Source: Bacteroidota bacterium
GTDB lineage: Bacteria; Bacteroidota; Bacteroidia; Chitinophagales; Chitinophagaceae
NCBI GenBank assembly: GCA_026391455.1
Contig: JAPLEH010000069.1
Coordinates: forward strand, 1-64,000
Direction of reading: 5' to 3'
Length of the DNA: 64,000 bases
Shown: positions 30,853 through 40,971 of the stretch, piece after piece
Position numbering within the stretch: position 1 is the first letter of the stretch
Layout: each line of letters opens with the position of its first letter
Translations under genes and position numbers: made by a program
The notes under the pieces: model-generated
Told to the model about the DNA's origin: nothing
What the model saw: only the letters and a program-made list of their open reading frames with translations
Database searches by the model: none

Positions 30853-33800
30853 TTATTTACCAAGATTGATTTGAATATAGGTGCGTATCTCCCATTCATT
30901 TCCGTCGGGGAATCCGATCGCTGTTGGATCAGGCACCCAGTTGCCGGCTGCATCCAGTGTTTTCACCGGAGAATAGCGGGGTGAATACTGGTCGAGTGTA
31001 CGATAGGTTCCTCTCACACCCAGTCTGGTACCCGGCAGGATGAACCAATCCGGTTTACCGATCTCTACAGAAAGATCGCCGATCAGTTGCATCGGGAAAG
31101 TAAGGTTGAAGTCGCGGTGATAGTCAAAGGGACCCCAATCGTTGAACTTACCGATAGTGGTGAGTTTAATATGCTTGTAGATAGTGCGTATATCAAATCC
31201 ATATCGGTTGATAGTACGCTTATCGTTACCATTGGCCTGTCCATTACCTGCATACAAATTGGCGATAATGCCCAATGAAGGATTAAGTTTAGAAACTATA
31301 CGTGTATTTGCTTCCCAAAGATTTTGTGCGGGAGCGGAACCCGGGAATACAAATGTGGTACGGCCATTGCCAAGGATACCAATCGCCGCATCCTGAATAG
31401 TAGGAAGATGACGGTAAACGAATCCTGCGCTTACAGCAAATTTTGCATCTTCTGCTCGGTCATTATCCCATTCATACATCCAGGTAGCAGGTGTTGGATC
31501 GTAGGTGATCAATATTTCACCGGCCATTGTTTCGCGGTTGGAACGTACAGCGAAGGGATCATCCAGTACGTTACGCGGTCTTGCCGGTGCGATCATATCT
31601 GCAGGTATGGGACCTTCGAGGGGTTTTTGCCATAAGAAGTTGGGCGCAAACTGAAACTTGCCCACATTCACAGTGAAACCACTCAATACATTATACATAT
31701 TACCAGTTCCCACATCTTTCAATCTCCATCCGGTAAATGTTTTGGTCTGGTCTACACCGCCATTGGCCACCAGGCCGCGGTATGAACCCATACCATACCA
31801 GTTGATACGGCCCTGGGTGTAGGTGAATTTTACTTTACCACCGAAATTGTCCGTACTCTTGATTACATCCTGATAAATTTTTCCATCGCGCTCCAGTTGA
31901 AACACGCGTCCATTGAGTGGCTGACCTGCCCAAAGACCGGCAGCTTCGAAACCAAAGCCATTAAACTTTCCGGCAAAACCCAGTGATGCTCTTCTTGTTT
32001 TGGGAAGCGGGATAGCAAATGAACTCTGCAGATTGCTGCCACGTTGTGCAATATCTTCATGAAAGATTCCCGATACGGTTATGTTCTTAAATGTGCGGGT
32101 GTACTTCGCCAATACCGCAGGGTTGGCACCCCACCACAGTTCTGGCCCTACAGCTAGCTTTAATCCTTTGATGGCTTTTTTTCCTTCGATTTCAAAACCG
32201 AATGGAGCTTCACCATTATAGATATCAATATTGGGTCCGTAATTCGCTTCGGGATAAAGTCCGAAGAAATCGCCTTCATATCCCCAATGATAATGGCCGG
32301 TACGGTAAAAGCCATTTACTTTCACCCACTTTCCATCCCAGGTCATGCTGCTGCGATATAATTGAATGCGGTTTCCGGGATTGATCTGTTGCGGCCCTTC
32401 CGGTGTATTCACAGTGATCCGGCGTCCGCGATTCTCATAAAACACTTCATCAATCGGATTTACCGGTACATTGCCCAGCACGTTGAATTGTACATTGGCT
32501 TTGAAGTTCGGAGCTGGTTGTGCGGTAATGCCCACATTGAATGACTCCATATGATCGAATCCCAGTCGGGTGGGATATCCGGTTGTAGTGGGATCATCCT
32601 CTTTGGGTGTCGCGATCAGACTTCCCCCTGTATTATAGGTAGTGAAATTGGCCTGCATGTCGCTCAGGTAAATTTTTCCTTTGTCTTCGGCCTGTAATGC
32701 AGCCTGATCGCCCCTTGCACGGAGCATTGCATCTGCGATAGGAGCTGCGGCTAATTGGTCGAGTTGTTGCGAGTTGCCAGCATACGGATTGAAATGATGC
32801 ATATCACGTAATGCATAGTATGCGGCACGGGGATATAAGTCATAGGTGCCTCTTTCATTGGTTTTGCCTTTGGCACAAATACCAAACCATTCTTCGTTCA
32901 TATTATTCTCACCGGCACTGTAATCATTAAGGTAGCCACCATTTGACCAGGAAGCAGTAATATCATGTTCATCCAGGTTCGTGGTTTGACCGGTTTTCCA
33001 CCAGCCATCGCTGAACTGAAAGGTAAAGCCACCGATACTGTTCCCATTCTTACCCATTCCGGCTGCGTTGGCATAAATCTCTTTCCAGTTGCTCACGAGG
33101 CATTTTGCCTGGTAGGACTGGTCTTCACTTCCGGCCTGTGTATTGAATGCATCGGCACCAAACTCGGTAAGCATTACGGGCTTGCCCAATTCTTTTTTCG
33201 CTCTGTCATACAGATCGGTAAAGGTGAGACCGCGGTAACTGTTGATACCAATCACATCCACATCGGTACACTCTTTCGCAATGAGGTCGGAAAATAAAAG
33301 ATCACCATTACAAATGGCCATCGGATGCCCCGCATCCAGTGTTTTCATTTCCTTTACGGCATCGTTGAAGAGTTTGTATAAATAAAAGGCGTCTTTGGTT
33401 GACTTACGGTCCTGCATCGGAATATTCTCCGTTTCAGCACCGCGCCAGAAAAGGCCATAGTTATTCTCATTACCCAACAGGAACATCAGTACCCCTGGTA
33501 CGTTTTTGTACTGGGATACCATGTCTTTCACTTCTTTCATCAGAAGCTCTTTCACCAGGGGATTGGAATAATCGGTGTTCGGATGCCAGTTTCCTTTCAG
33601 GGTAAGACCGTATCTGCCAAAACTGTGGTTGAGCAGGGTGTAAATACCATAGTTCTCATATATATACTTAACCCATCTGGCAGGCACCCCGGTGTATTGC
33701 CGGATGGTATTGACCCCCATGTTTTTCAGGAGCGGCATTTCATTATCCAGGGCGGCCCGGATCACATCGTCGGGTTGGTTCCATAAACTGTAACTGAAAT

Positions 33801-33969
33801 TGGTTCCTACCGGAAAATAATCCCAGTTCATCCCATTGATGAAGAAATCCTTTCCATTTACATTTAATTTGAATCCGGCCTCTGTCTTTTTGACATGGAT
33901 TGAGGTTTCCTGGCCAGTTGCATGAAAAACTGCGGTGATTAGCAGCAGACTTAGTGCTATTTTTCTCAT
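30853..33969 (-). CDS. TIM-barrel glycosidase fused to a C-terminal beta-barrel-like domain
   Basis: N-terminal GH2-like barrel (FINGMNWDYFPVG, LGNENNYGLFW, MLTEFGADA); C-terminal ~550 aa with alternating aromatic/glycine-rich strands ending IRTYIQINLGK. Confidence 0.7.
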   Translation of the reverse strand: MRKIALSLLLITAVFHATGQETSIHVKKTEAGFKLNVNGKDFFINGMNWDYFPVGTNFSYSLWNQPDDVIRAALDNEMPLLKNMGVNTIRQYTGVPARWVKYIYENYGIYTLLNHSFGRYGLTLKGNWHPNTDYSNPLVKELLMKEVKDMVSQYKNVPGVLMFLLGNENNYGLFWRGAETENIPMQDRKSTKDAFYLYKLFNDAVKEMKTLDAGHPMAICNGDLLFSDLIAKECTDVDVIGINSYRGLTFTDLYDRAKKELGKPVMLTEFGADAFNTQAGSEDQSYQAKCLVSNWKEIYANAAGMGKNGNSIGGFTFQFSDGWWKTGQTTNLDEHDITASWSNGGYLNDYSAGENNMNEEWFGICAKGKTNERGTYDLYPRAAYYALRDMHHFNPYAGNSQQLDQLAAAPIADAMLRARGDQAALQAEDKGKIYLSDMQANFTTYNTGGSLIATPKEDDPTTTGYPTRLGFDHMESFNVGITAQPAPNFKANVQFNVLGNVPVNPIDEVFYENRGRRITVNTPEGPQQINPGNRIQLYRSSMTWDGKWVKVNGFYRTGHYHWGYEGDFFGLYPEANYGPNIDIYNGEAPFGFEIEGKKAIKGLKLAVGPELWWGANPAVLAKYTRTFKNITVSGIFHEDIAQRGSNLQSSFAIPLPKTRRASLGFAGKFNGFGFEAAGLWAGQPLNGRVFQLERDGKIYQDVIKSTDNFGGKVKFTYTQGRINWYGMGSYRGLVANGGVDQTKTFTGWRLKDVGTGNMYNVLSGFTVNVGKFQFAPNFLWQKPLEGPIPADMIAPARPRNVLDDPFAVRSNRETMAGEILITYDPTPATWMYEWDNDRAEDAKFAVSAGFVYRHLPTIQDAAIGILGNGRTTFVFPGSAPAQNLWEANTRIVSKLNPSLGIIANLYAGNGQANGNDKRTINRYGFDIRTIYKHIKLTTIGKFNDWGPFDYHRDFNLTFPMQLIGDLSVEIGKPDWFILPGTRLGVRGTYRTLDQYSPRYSPVKTLDAAGNWVPDPTAIGFPDGNEWEIRTYIQINLGK

Positions 33970-34166
33970 ATGGCGATAGTTTGCAATTTGTTTAAAACAA
34001 TCCGATTAACTACCCTCCTGTATTAAACAGGGTTTTTGGGTTAGCTAATTCAGTGTTTTTGATAAAAGATGGCCTTGTAAAAATATATCACCAACTCTCC
34101 ATTTTCCAAAAAAAAGACCTCGACACTACTACTACAAGATTCATAAATTGCTTATTTTGAACAAGA

Positions 34167-34188
34167 AATACTACATCAATACTACATC
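34167..34188. promoter_or_regulatory. Tandem 11-bp repeat AATACTACATC x2, candidate regulator site
   Basis: Perfect tandem copies 34167-34177 and 34178-34188 in the divergent promoter region. Confidence 0.4.
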
Positions 34189-34241
34189 ATAACAGAAATA
34201 CCACCCTTTGGTTCATCACCGCCAGGCAGGTTATCGGCTTC

Positions 34242-37124
34242 TTGCTGTTCCTTTTGCAATGCTTTATTGTAAGGGGTCAACCTGCCATTGGATCGGTGGA
34301 AGTTTCGGCATACACCCGTTCGGTTTATGCAGCCGGCAATCAAAATTGGGCAATTACCAACGATGCGAATGGTCGTTTGTATGTAGCCAACAACGAGGGT
34401 CTGCTTACCTACAATGGTACAAATTGGCATCTTTACCCGGTACCGAATAAAACAATCCTTCGGTGCATTTCGTTTGGTCGGGATGGAAAATTGTATGCCG
34501 GGGCCCAGGATGAACTCGGTTATTATGCACCTGACGAAGCCGGACAACTGGTGTATACTTCTTTGAAGAACCTCTTGCCGGAAGGCGAAAAGACATTTGC
34601 AGACATATGGGATATAGAGGTAACGGACAAAGGGGTGTTCTTCCGGGCCATTGACCGATTGTTTCGTCTTTCAGAAAATAAACTATCGGTTGTAAAATCT
34701 TCTTCCAGTTGGTTATCGCTGAGTACCTGCAATGGTAAAGCCCTGGCCCAGGAAAAAGACAGGGGCCTGTTTATTTTTGAAGGCGAAAACTGGCGCCCGC
34801 TCTTCGCACCCTCCTTGCTTCCCCCGGGTTTCATCGTTACCGATGTGTTTTCGTACAGTAAGGACAGCTGTGTGGTAAGTACTTCCAATAATGGTTTGTT
34901 TTGGCTGACTAACAACACACTCACCCCTTTCCGCCTTACCAATAATACCGAAACCCATTTTCTTTCGCTGGCCGCATTGGATAAAACCAGCTTCCTCGCA
35001 GGCTCCTATTCCAACGGTTTGTATAAGATCAGCCTGCAGGGTAATGTGCTGGAAATATACTCAGACAAGAACGGGCTTCCTAATAATACAGTTCGCTGTA
35101 TTAAAACGGTAAATGGCAGCAATGTATGGATTGGCCTTGACAATGGCATTGCTACTATGAATTGTACGGATGCTATTAAACATATTAACCCGCCCTCCTT
35201 CCAAAACGGCAGCGGCTATGCGGTACATGCATTGAATGGTGATCTCTATTTCGCATTATCTACAGGATTAGAGTGGTTACGTATCCAACCTGATTCAGAT
35301 CTCAGTCGGATGAATGTGTCACCTCAAACCATTATCGGCGGTTTGACCTGGCATATTACATCGGTGAACGATCAGTTGCTCATGGGAAGAGATGATGGTT
35401 TCTGGAAAGTAATTGATCATCGTGCGGAACTTATTTCTGCTGCTTCGGGCTATTGGGCCTTTCAGCCAACGGGTGATACTGCAAAGTCTGGTATTGCAGC
35501 AGGTAACTATTCGGGTCTTCAATTATTTCAGCAAGTGGCAGGCCGCCTCACCGATGCCGGTGGTATTCCGGGTTTTACGGAGTCGAGCCGCTATCTGGTA
35601 AAAGACGGCAATTATATTTGGGTATCGCATCCATACCGGGGTGTATTCCGTATCAACCTGACTGATAAAACCTATAAAAAATATGGTGTGGCAGAAGGTT
35701 TACCCGCCAGTCTGGACAATCATGTATTTAAACTCCGCAACCGGGTGGTATTTGCTACTCCCTCCGGGGTATATGAATACGATGCGAACAGTAATCGCAT
35801 TATACCATCAACGGTATTTACACCATTGTTTGGAAAAACCCCATTACGTTATTTAAAAGAAGATGGAAATGGCAATATCTGGTTTGTTCAGGATAAAATG
35901 GTGGGCGTCGCAGATTTCACAAAGGAAAAGCCTGTATTGCAATACATCCCCGAATTGCGAAACAGGATATTGAGCGGGTTTGAAAATATTTATCCCTACA
36001 ACAACAGTAATGTGTTCGTAGGTTCAGAGAGTGGTTTTTATTTTGTGAACTATGACAAATACCGGCAACAGATACAGGAACTGCATACCTATATTACACA
36101 GGTGCAGGTGATTGGCAAAAATGACAATGTATTATATGGAGGGTATGGTTTTGGTCAACAGGCTTCTCACCATGCTGCAATACCCTATAAAAAGAATTCG
36201 ATACATTTTGCATTTGCTTCCTCGTTGTTTGCCCGCCAACCGGCTGCCGAATTCAGTTGCTACCTCGAAGGCTTTGATGAAACCTGGAGTAACTGGAGCA
36301 GTCAGTATGAACGGGATTATACCAATCTGCCGGAAGGTGATTATATTTTTCATGTTAAATCACGCAACAGTCCGGCCAATGAATCCACCGATTGTACGTT
36401 TGCTTTCCATATCGCTGCACCCTGGTACCGTACCTGGTGGGCTTATGCAGTATATACCCTGTTCTTTGGCATGATCATGTTGGGCCTTTATAAATTCCAG
36501 GACCGTCAATGGCATAAAAAACAAGAGGCACGGAGAAAAGCGGATCAGCAGCAATTTGAAGATGAACAGCGGCAGTTAACATTTTTGCATAACCTGGAAA
36601 TTGAGAAAGCAGAAAAAGAACTGATCAAACTCAAGAATGAAAATCTGGAAGCAGAGATCGAACATAAAAATTCGGAACTGGCCAGCACCGCTATGAATCT
36701 GGTGCAGAAAAAAGAATTCCTGCTGCGGATTACGGGTGAATTGAATAAACTCTGTAAACCCGGAAAAGATACCGTAGAGATCAGCGAACTGAAAAAAATA
36801 ATCAAGAGCCTGGGATCCGAAGAGAAATTGGACAACGAATGGAACCAATTCTCGATCCACTTCGACAATGTACACAGTAATTTCCTGGTACACCTGAAGA
36901 ATGCATTCCCGGCACTGAGCGCCCATGAACTGAAACTTTGTGCCTATCTGCGCATGAATCTTTCCAGCAAAGAGATCGCCCAACTGATGAGTATTTCCGT
37001 ACGCGGCGTGGAGATCAACCGGTACCGGCTCCGTAAAAAACTACAGGTGCCTCCGAAAGAAGATCTGTTCGAGTTTCTGCTGGCTGCAGAAGCAAAGGGT
37101 AGGCCGGAGCAGAGTGGTGAATAA
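34242..37124 (+). CDS. Membrane-anchored sensor-regulator: propeller repeats, Y_Y_Y domain, TM helix, coiled coil, LuxR-type HTH
   Basis: Repeated propeller blades, TM segment WWAYAVYTLFFGMIMLGLY, C-terminal LSAHELKLCAYLRMNLSSKEIAQLMSISVRGVEINRYRLRKKL. Confidence 0.85.
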   Translation: MLFLLQCFIVRGQPAIGSVEVSAYTRSVYAAGNQNWAITNDANGRLYVANNEGLLTYNGTNWHLYPVPNKTILRCISFGRDGKLYAGAQDELGYYAPDEAGQLVYTSLKNLLPEGEKTFADIWDIEVTDKGVFFRAIDRLFRLSENKLSVVKSSSSWLSLSTCNGKALAQEKDRGLFIFEGENWRPLFAPSLLPPGFIVTDVFSYSKDSCVVSTSNNGLFWLTNNTLTPFRLTNNTETHFLSLAALDKTSFLAGSYSNGLYKISLQGNVLEIYSDKNGLPNNTVRCIKTVNGSNVWIGLDNGIATMNCTDAIKHINPPSFQNGSGYAVHALNGDLYFALSTGLEWLRIQPDSDLSRMNVSPQTIIGGLTWHITSVNDQLLMGRDDGFWKVIDHRAELISAASGYWAFQPTGDTAKSGIAAGNYSGLQLFQQVAGRLTDAGGIPGFTESSRYLVKDGNYIWVSHPYRGVFRINLTDKTYKKYGVAEGLPASLDNHVFKLRNRVVFATPSGVYEYDANSNRIIPSTVFTPLFGKTPLRYLKEDGNGNIWFVQDKMVGVADFTKEKPVLQYIPELRNRILSGFENIYPYNNSNVFVGSESGFYFVNYDKYRQQIQELHTYITQVQVIGKNDNVLYGGYGFGQQASHHAAIPYKKNSIHFAFASSLFARQPAAEFSCYLEGFDETWSNWSSQYERDYTNLPEGDYIFHVKSRNSPANESTDCTFAFHIAAPWYRTWWAYAVYTLFFGMIMLGLYKFQDRQWHKKQEARRKADQQQFEDEQRQLTFLHNLEIEKAEKELIKLKNENLEAEIEHKNSELASTAMNLVQKKEFLLRITGELNKLCKPGKDTVEISELKKIIKSLGSEEKLDNEWNQFSIHFDNVHSNFLVHLKNAFPALSAHELKLCAYLRMNLSSKEIAQLMSISVRGVEINRYRLRKKLQVPPKEDLFEFLLAAEAKGRPEQSGE

Positions 37125-37280
37125 AGCCATTTCGGCTCAAACGCCGTTTTACTCAGCCAGCACATACTTATTATAATTTTTTACCGCCTGCATTCGTCAT
37201 CATTAGCAGGTGTAATTCTTCAAAAATCATTTCCGGGATACTCCAAAATAATATATCTTCCCTGAACAAAAATTTTTGAC

Positions 37281-37721
37281 ATGGCTAATACACCACACAA
37301 ACCATCTACGTTTTTATTATTTCCCTGGGGTCTGATGTCTATCGTACTGATCCTTTTACTGAACCTTACCCTCAGCAATGAATGGTTTGGCAAAAACTGG
37401 AGCTGGATTGCGTTAGTGCTCATTATTCCTGCAGCTATCCTCGAAAATTTTAAAGTGGGCTATTCGACTATGCGGATCATGTTCATGAAAGTGGTATACT
37501 CACTGCTCTCCTTTCTGCTTGTCGGTATGGCTTTCGGATCGGCCCTCACCCATTATTACAATATCAAATTTGTAAAAGAAGGCGTTACCACTAAAGCCAT
37601 TACACTCCCCTGGTATGTATTACTAGCATTGGTCGTGCTTTTGCTGATTCAGGTAGCACAGTTATTCAGTATGCTGAAAGCAGTGAAAAGAGAGTTTATG
37701 CAGATGGATCCGGATCAGTGA
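37281..37721 (+). CDS. Hypothetical membrane protein (146 aa)
   Basis: Four hydrophobic segments. Confidence 0.6.
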   Translation: MANTPHKPSTFLLFPWGLMSIVLILLLNLTLSNEWFGKNWSWIALVLIIPAAILENFKVGYSTMRIMFMKVVYSLLSFLLVGMAFGSALTHYYNIKFVKEGVTTKAITLPWYVLLALVVLLLIQVAQLFSMLKAVKREFMQMDPDQ

Positions 37722-37732
37722 TAGCAGTTGGC

Positions 37733-37786
37733 AGTTGAAGAAGTTGCATAGGTTACATAGGTTGAATATGTTACATAGATTGGATA
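37733..37786. repeat. Degenerate 9-bp tandem repeat
   Basis: GTTGCATAG GTTACATAG GTTGAATAT GTTACATAG ATTGGATAT. Confidence 0.65.
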
Positions 37787-37854
37787 TGTAAAGGTGCTGA
37801 TTTTGGGTTGAACTATGTTGAGGCAAAAAGTAGTCTTTATTTTTCCGGCGCTGC

Positions 37855-39000
37855 TTATAATTGTTTCAGTGCTGCTTTCAGAAAAGGCCAGGTGGGCAGT
37901 GAGGAAATGATCTTCAATTCTTCAGATAAACTAGTTTCATTATCGAGAAACCTCAGCACCCGCTGGGGTTTATTCTTTTTAAATAACCGTGTAAAGATCT
38001 TATCACCGGGTAGTGTATCGTGATAGAGAATATCAAGCAGGGTGTTGTCGTAGAATCGGAAACGTCCCGGGCTGGAAGGTATCTTATCCAGGGAAGCGCC
38101 TTTTAGTAATTGTTGCAGGATCTGTTCACTTTGTTTTTGTATGAATTGAAATGTATAGCCACTGGAACCTTTGGTTTGACCACCTGCCGTGCCGATCTGC
38201 CAACCACGTCCTTTGAAAGAAAGTTTTTCGTTGGTCATCGGAATAATACCCGCTTCTTCTTCAATAATGCGATAATCCTTTATCCCTAATTGCTCCGTGA
38301 TATAGGTATTCAGACCTTTATCATATTCCGCTGGCTGAAGTAACGCTTTGCTGAACAGGGTGTATTCCACCAGTGCCTTAGTAGTTGAAAAAGGCATTAC
38401 ATATACAAAAGTGGTACCCTCCTTTTGCTCCGCTCTGAAATCCATCATAGTGGCTACTTTGGGGTCAAATGCGGGCTGATCCGTTTCAATGAGCCATCCC
38501 TTGAAATGCTGCAGGAGACGGAGCGATTTTCGGTTAGGCGTGGCCGGTATATAGAGTGAATTGAACAGTACAGGTGTTCCCAATGAAGTGGGCTGTCCGT
38601 TGAGAGTGATCACCGTCTGCCCTTCCTGCTGCTCCCAGTTTCCGATTTCGGCCATTACAACTTCCACATTCGAATGCCGGCTGATCTCGCTGAAACAATA
38701 CTCATAAAAATCGATCCCGCGGATCATTTTGTACCGGTAAGGAGCAATAGCGGGCGTAGTGGAAAAACCATCGCCATGCACGGCTATCGTATCCCACTGA
38801 TGATAAACGATTTCTTCAAAAAAGCCTTTATCTTTTTCCCAGAAGCACCAGGTACGGTCATTCTTAGTTTTAGTATCCTTATCGATCAGCAGTATTTTCT
38901 TGTCGTTGAAATGCCCGGAGCGCAACATGCGCACCAACAGGCTGAGGCTGCCGCAACCGGCCCCACAAAAAACAAAATCGTATGCGTTTGAACGGGGCAA
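37855..39000 (-). CDS. crtY: Lycopene beta-cyclase
   Basis: FVFCGAGCGSLSLLVRM dinucleotide-binding site, RTWCFW, KTKNDRTW; carotenoid operon context. Confidence 0.92.
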   Translation of the reverse strand: MPRSNAYDFVFCGAGCGSLSLLVRMLRSGHFNDKKILLIDKDTKTKNDRTWCFWEKDKGFFEEIVYHQWDTIAVHGDGFSTTPAIAPYRYKMIRGIDFYEYCFSEISRHSNVEVVMAEIGNWEQQEGQTVITLNGQPTSLGTPVLFNSLYIPATPNRKSLRLLQHFKGWLIETDQPAFDPKVATMMDFRAEQKEGTTFVYVMPFSTTKALVEYTLFSKALLQPAEYDKGLNTYITEQLGIKDYRIIEEEAGIIPMTNEKLSFKGRGWQIGTAGGQTKGSSGYTFQFIQKQSEQILQQLLKGASLDKIPSSPGRFRFYDNTLLDILYHDTLPGDKIFTRLFKKNKPQRVLRFLDNETSLSEELKIISSLPTWPFLKAALKQL

Positions 39001-39039
39001 TCTTTTTATGATATGAATTGAATAATGTAAGTGAGTGGA

Positions 39040-39549
39040 TCAATCCGCTTCCGGAGCATATTCCACTTTTTTGTTTCCGGCCATCAGCCGTTTATCATGG
39101 CGGATCTTTTCCCAGTATTTTTTTGCCACATAGAGCATGCCAAAACTTTCGCCATCGTGTTTATTCAAATGTTTATGATGCATTTTATGTGCCCAGCGGA
39201 TTGCGCGGATATAGGTATTGTTGCTACGGGTAAACCATTTGAATCGTTGATGAATAATCACATCATGCACCATAAAATAGGCAAAGCCGTAAGCCATGAT
39301 GCCAAAGCCAATCGCCTGCTGCCACCATACATGATGGAAAGTGCCAAAGAATATGAGCAGCATACTGGGTATGGCAAATATGACAAAGAAGGCATCGTTC
39401 TTCTCAAAAAAACCCGGCTCTACCTGGTGATGGTCCTTATGCAGGTACCAGAGAAATCCATGCATCACAAATTTGTGGGTACACCAGGTTATCCCTTCCA
39501 TTATCAGAAAAGTGCCCACCAGTACTAATATATAATAGAGTACAATCAT
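39040..39549 (-). CDS. crtZ: Beta-carotene hydroxylase
   Basis: Histidine clusters HKFVMH, HKDHH, HKMHHKH. Confidence 0.92.
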   Translation of the reverse strand: MIVLYYILVLVGTFLIMEGITWCTHKFVMHGFLWYLHKDHHQVEPGFFEKNDAFFVIFAIPSMLLIFFGTFHHVWWQQAIGFGIMAYGFAYFMVHDVIIHQRFKWFTRSNNTYIRAIRWAHKMHHKHLNKHDGESFGMLYVAKKYWEKIRHDKRLMAGNKKVEYAPEAD

Positions 39550-39571
39550 ACGCTGTAAAATTACGAATTGA

Positions 39572-40111
39572 TCACGGTTTAGAAGGATAAGCTTCTTTCC
39601 ACCATGCTTCTATTCGGGGAAAAGCCAGCCGGAACCAGGCTGTATATTTTTCCGGTTCCTGTGCCATATCTTCTTTTAAAGCCGGCAATGATATATAGCG
39701 ATAATTCATCACTTCCTGTGGGTTGTATTGAAAATCGCCTTCGTACTCACCCACAAATACATGATCGTATTCATGCTCAGTAAGTCCGTTTTCAAATTCG
39801 GCTCTGTACACAAAATCAAATATCTTTTGAACGGATGTGGTAAAACCCAACTCTTCTTTCAACCGGCGCAATGCTGCATCCGGGGTTTCTTCTCCGGGCG
39901 CAGGATGGCTGCAGCAGGCATTCGTCCAGAGTCCACCACTATGGTATTTGTCGAGGGCTCTTTGTTGTAACAACATTTCGCCCCTCGGGTTGAATAAAAA
40001 AACACTGAATGCGCGGTGCAATTGCCCACCGTTGTAATGGGCTTCCATTTTTTCTGCTATACCAATGGGAATATCCTGTTCGTCTACCAGTATCACCTTC
40101 GTACTATCCAT
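39572..40111 (-). CDS. idi: Isopentenyl-diphosphate delta-isomerase, type I
   Basis: TNACCSHPAPGEETPDAALRRLKEELG Nudix/IDI motif. Confidence 0.95.
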   Translation of the reverse strand: MDSTKVILVDEQDIPIGIAEKMEAHYNGGQLHRAFSVFLFNPRGEMLLQQRALDKYHSGGLWTNACCSHPAPGEETPDAALRRLKEELGFTTSVQKIFDFVYRAEFENGLTEHEYDHVFVGEYEGDFQYNPQEVMNYRYISLPALKEDMAQEPEKYTAWFRLAFPRIEAWWKEAYPSKP

Positions 40112-40113
40112 AG

Positions 40114-40950
40114 TTATATGAGCCGCAATTGATTTTTTACGCCGGCCCTGAATATGATCATGGCCTTCCGGTAATTGGGAATCCGGATACGGGCTTCGAG
40201 TACCCTGGCGGGTTTCATTCGTTTTATTTTTTTGAAAAGGGAGAGGTAATATTTATATGCCACATACACACCAAACCGTGCTTTCAATGGCAAGCGGGAA
40301 ATGGCATCGCAGGCATCCCTGAAATCCTGTGCGATGTCTTCCTCGATTTCCATTTTATCCCTGGCGGTGAAATTATTAAAATCGCAACCCGGGAAATAAA
40401 TGCGGGAAAGGCCATTGTAATCCGCTTTAATATCGCGGAGAAAATTTACCTTCTGAAAGGCAGCCCCAAGGGAGCGGGCACCCGGTTCAAGCTCCTTATA
40501 TAAATTTTTATCGCCCTCACAAAATACATACAGACACATCAGTCCCACCACTTCTGCAGAGCCATAGATATATTCTTTATACCCTTCCCCATCATAGCTT
40601 TTCTTTTCCAGGTCCATTTCCATGCTATTGAAAAAAGCCTGTACCAGTTGATGGTCTATACCATAATCATTTACGGTACGCTGAAAACTATTGAGTATGG
40701 GATTGAGGCTGATACCTCTTTCGATAGCATCCCAGGTTTCTTTTTTGAATTGCGCGAGCAACAGTGCTTTGTCGTGCTCATGAAAGGTGTCTACGATCTC
40801 ATCGGCAAAACGAACAAAGCCATAAATATTATGTATCGGCGCACGCAAATCCTTATGCAGCATTTGTATGGCTGAAGAAAAGGACGTGCTGTAACTTTCG
40901 GTTACCACCCTGCTGCAAACTTCACTTGTTTTATGAAATAACTGAATCAT
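40114..40950 (-). CDS. crtB: Phytoene synthase
   Basis: YGFVRFADEIVD and NFLRDIKADY Asp-rich motifs. Confidence 0.95.
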   Translation of the reverse strand: MIQLFHKTSEVCSRVVTESYSTSFSSAIQMLHKDLRAPIHNIYGFVRFADEIVDTFHEHDKALLLAQFKKETWDAIERGISLNPILNSFQRTVNDYGIDHQLVQAFFNSMEMDLEKKSYDGEGYKEYIYGSAEVVGLMCLYVFCEGDKNLYKELEPGARSLGAAFQKVNFLRDIKADYNGLSRIYFPGCDFNNFTARDKMEIEEDIAQDFRDACDAISRLPLKARFGVYVAYKYYLSLFKKIKRMKPARVLEARIRIPNYRKAMIIFRAGVKNQLRLI

Positions 40951-40971
40951 GTTTTTGTAATATACACAATT

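Noticed and set aside
33990-34045. CCTGT-attaa-ACAGG inverted repeat as a regulator operator
   Set aside because: Only 5-bp arms; too short to support beyond chance.
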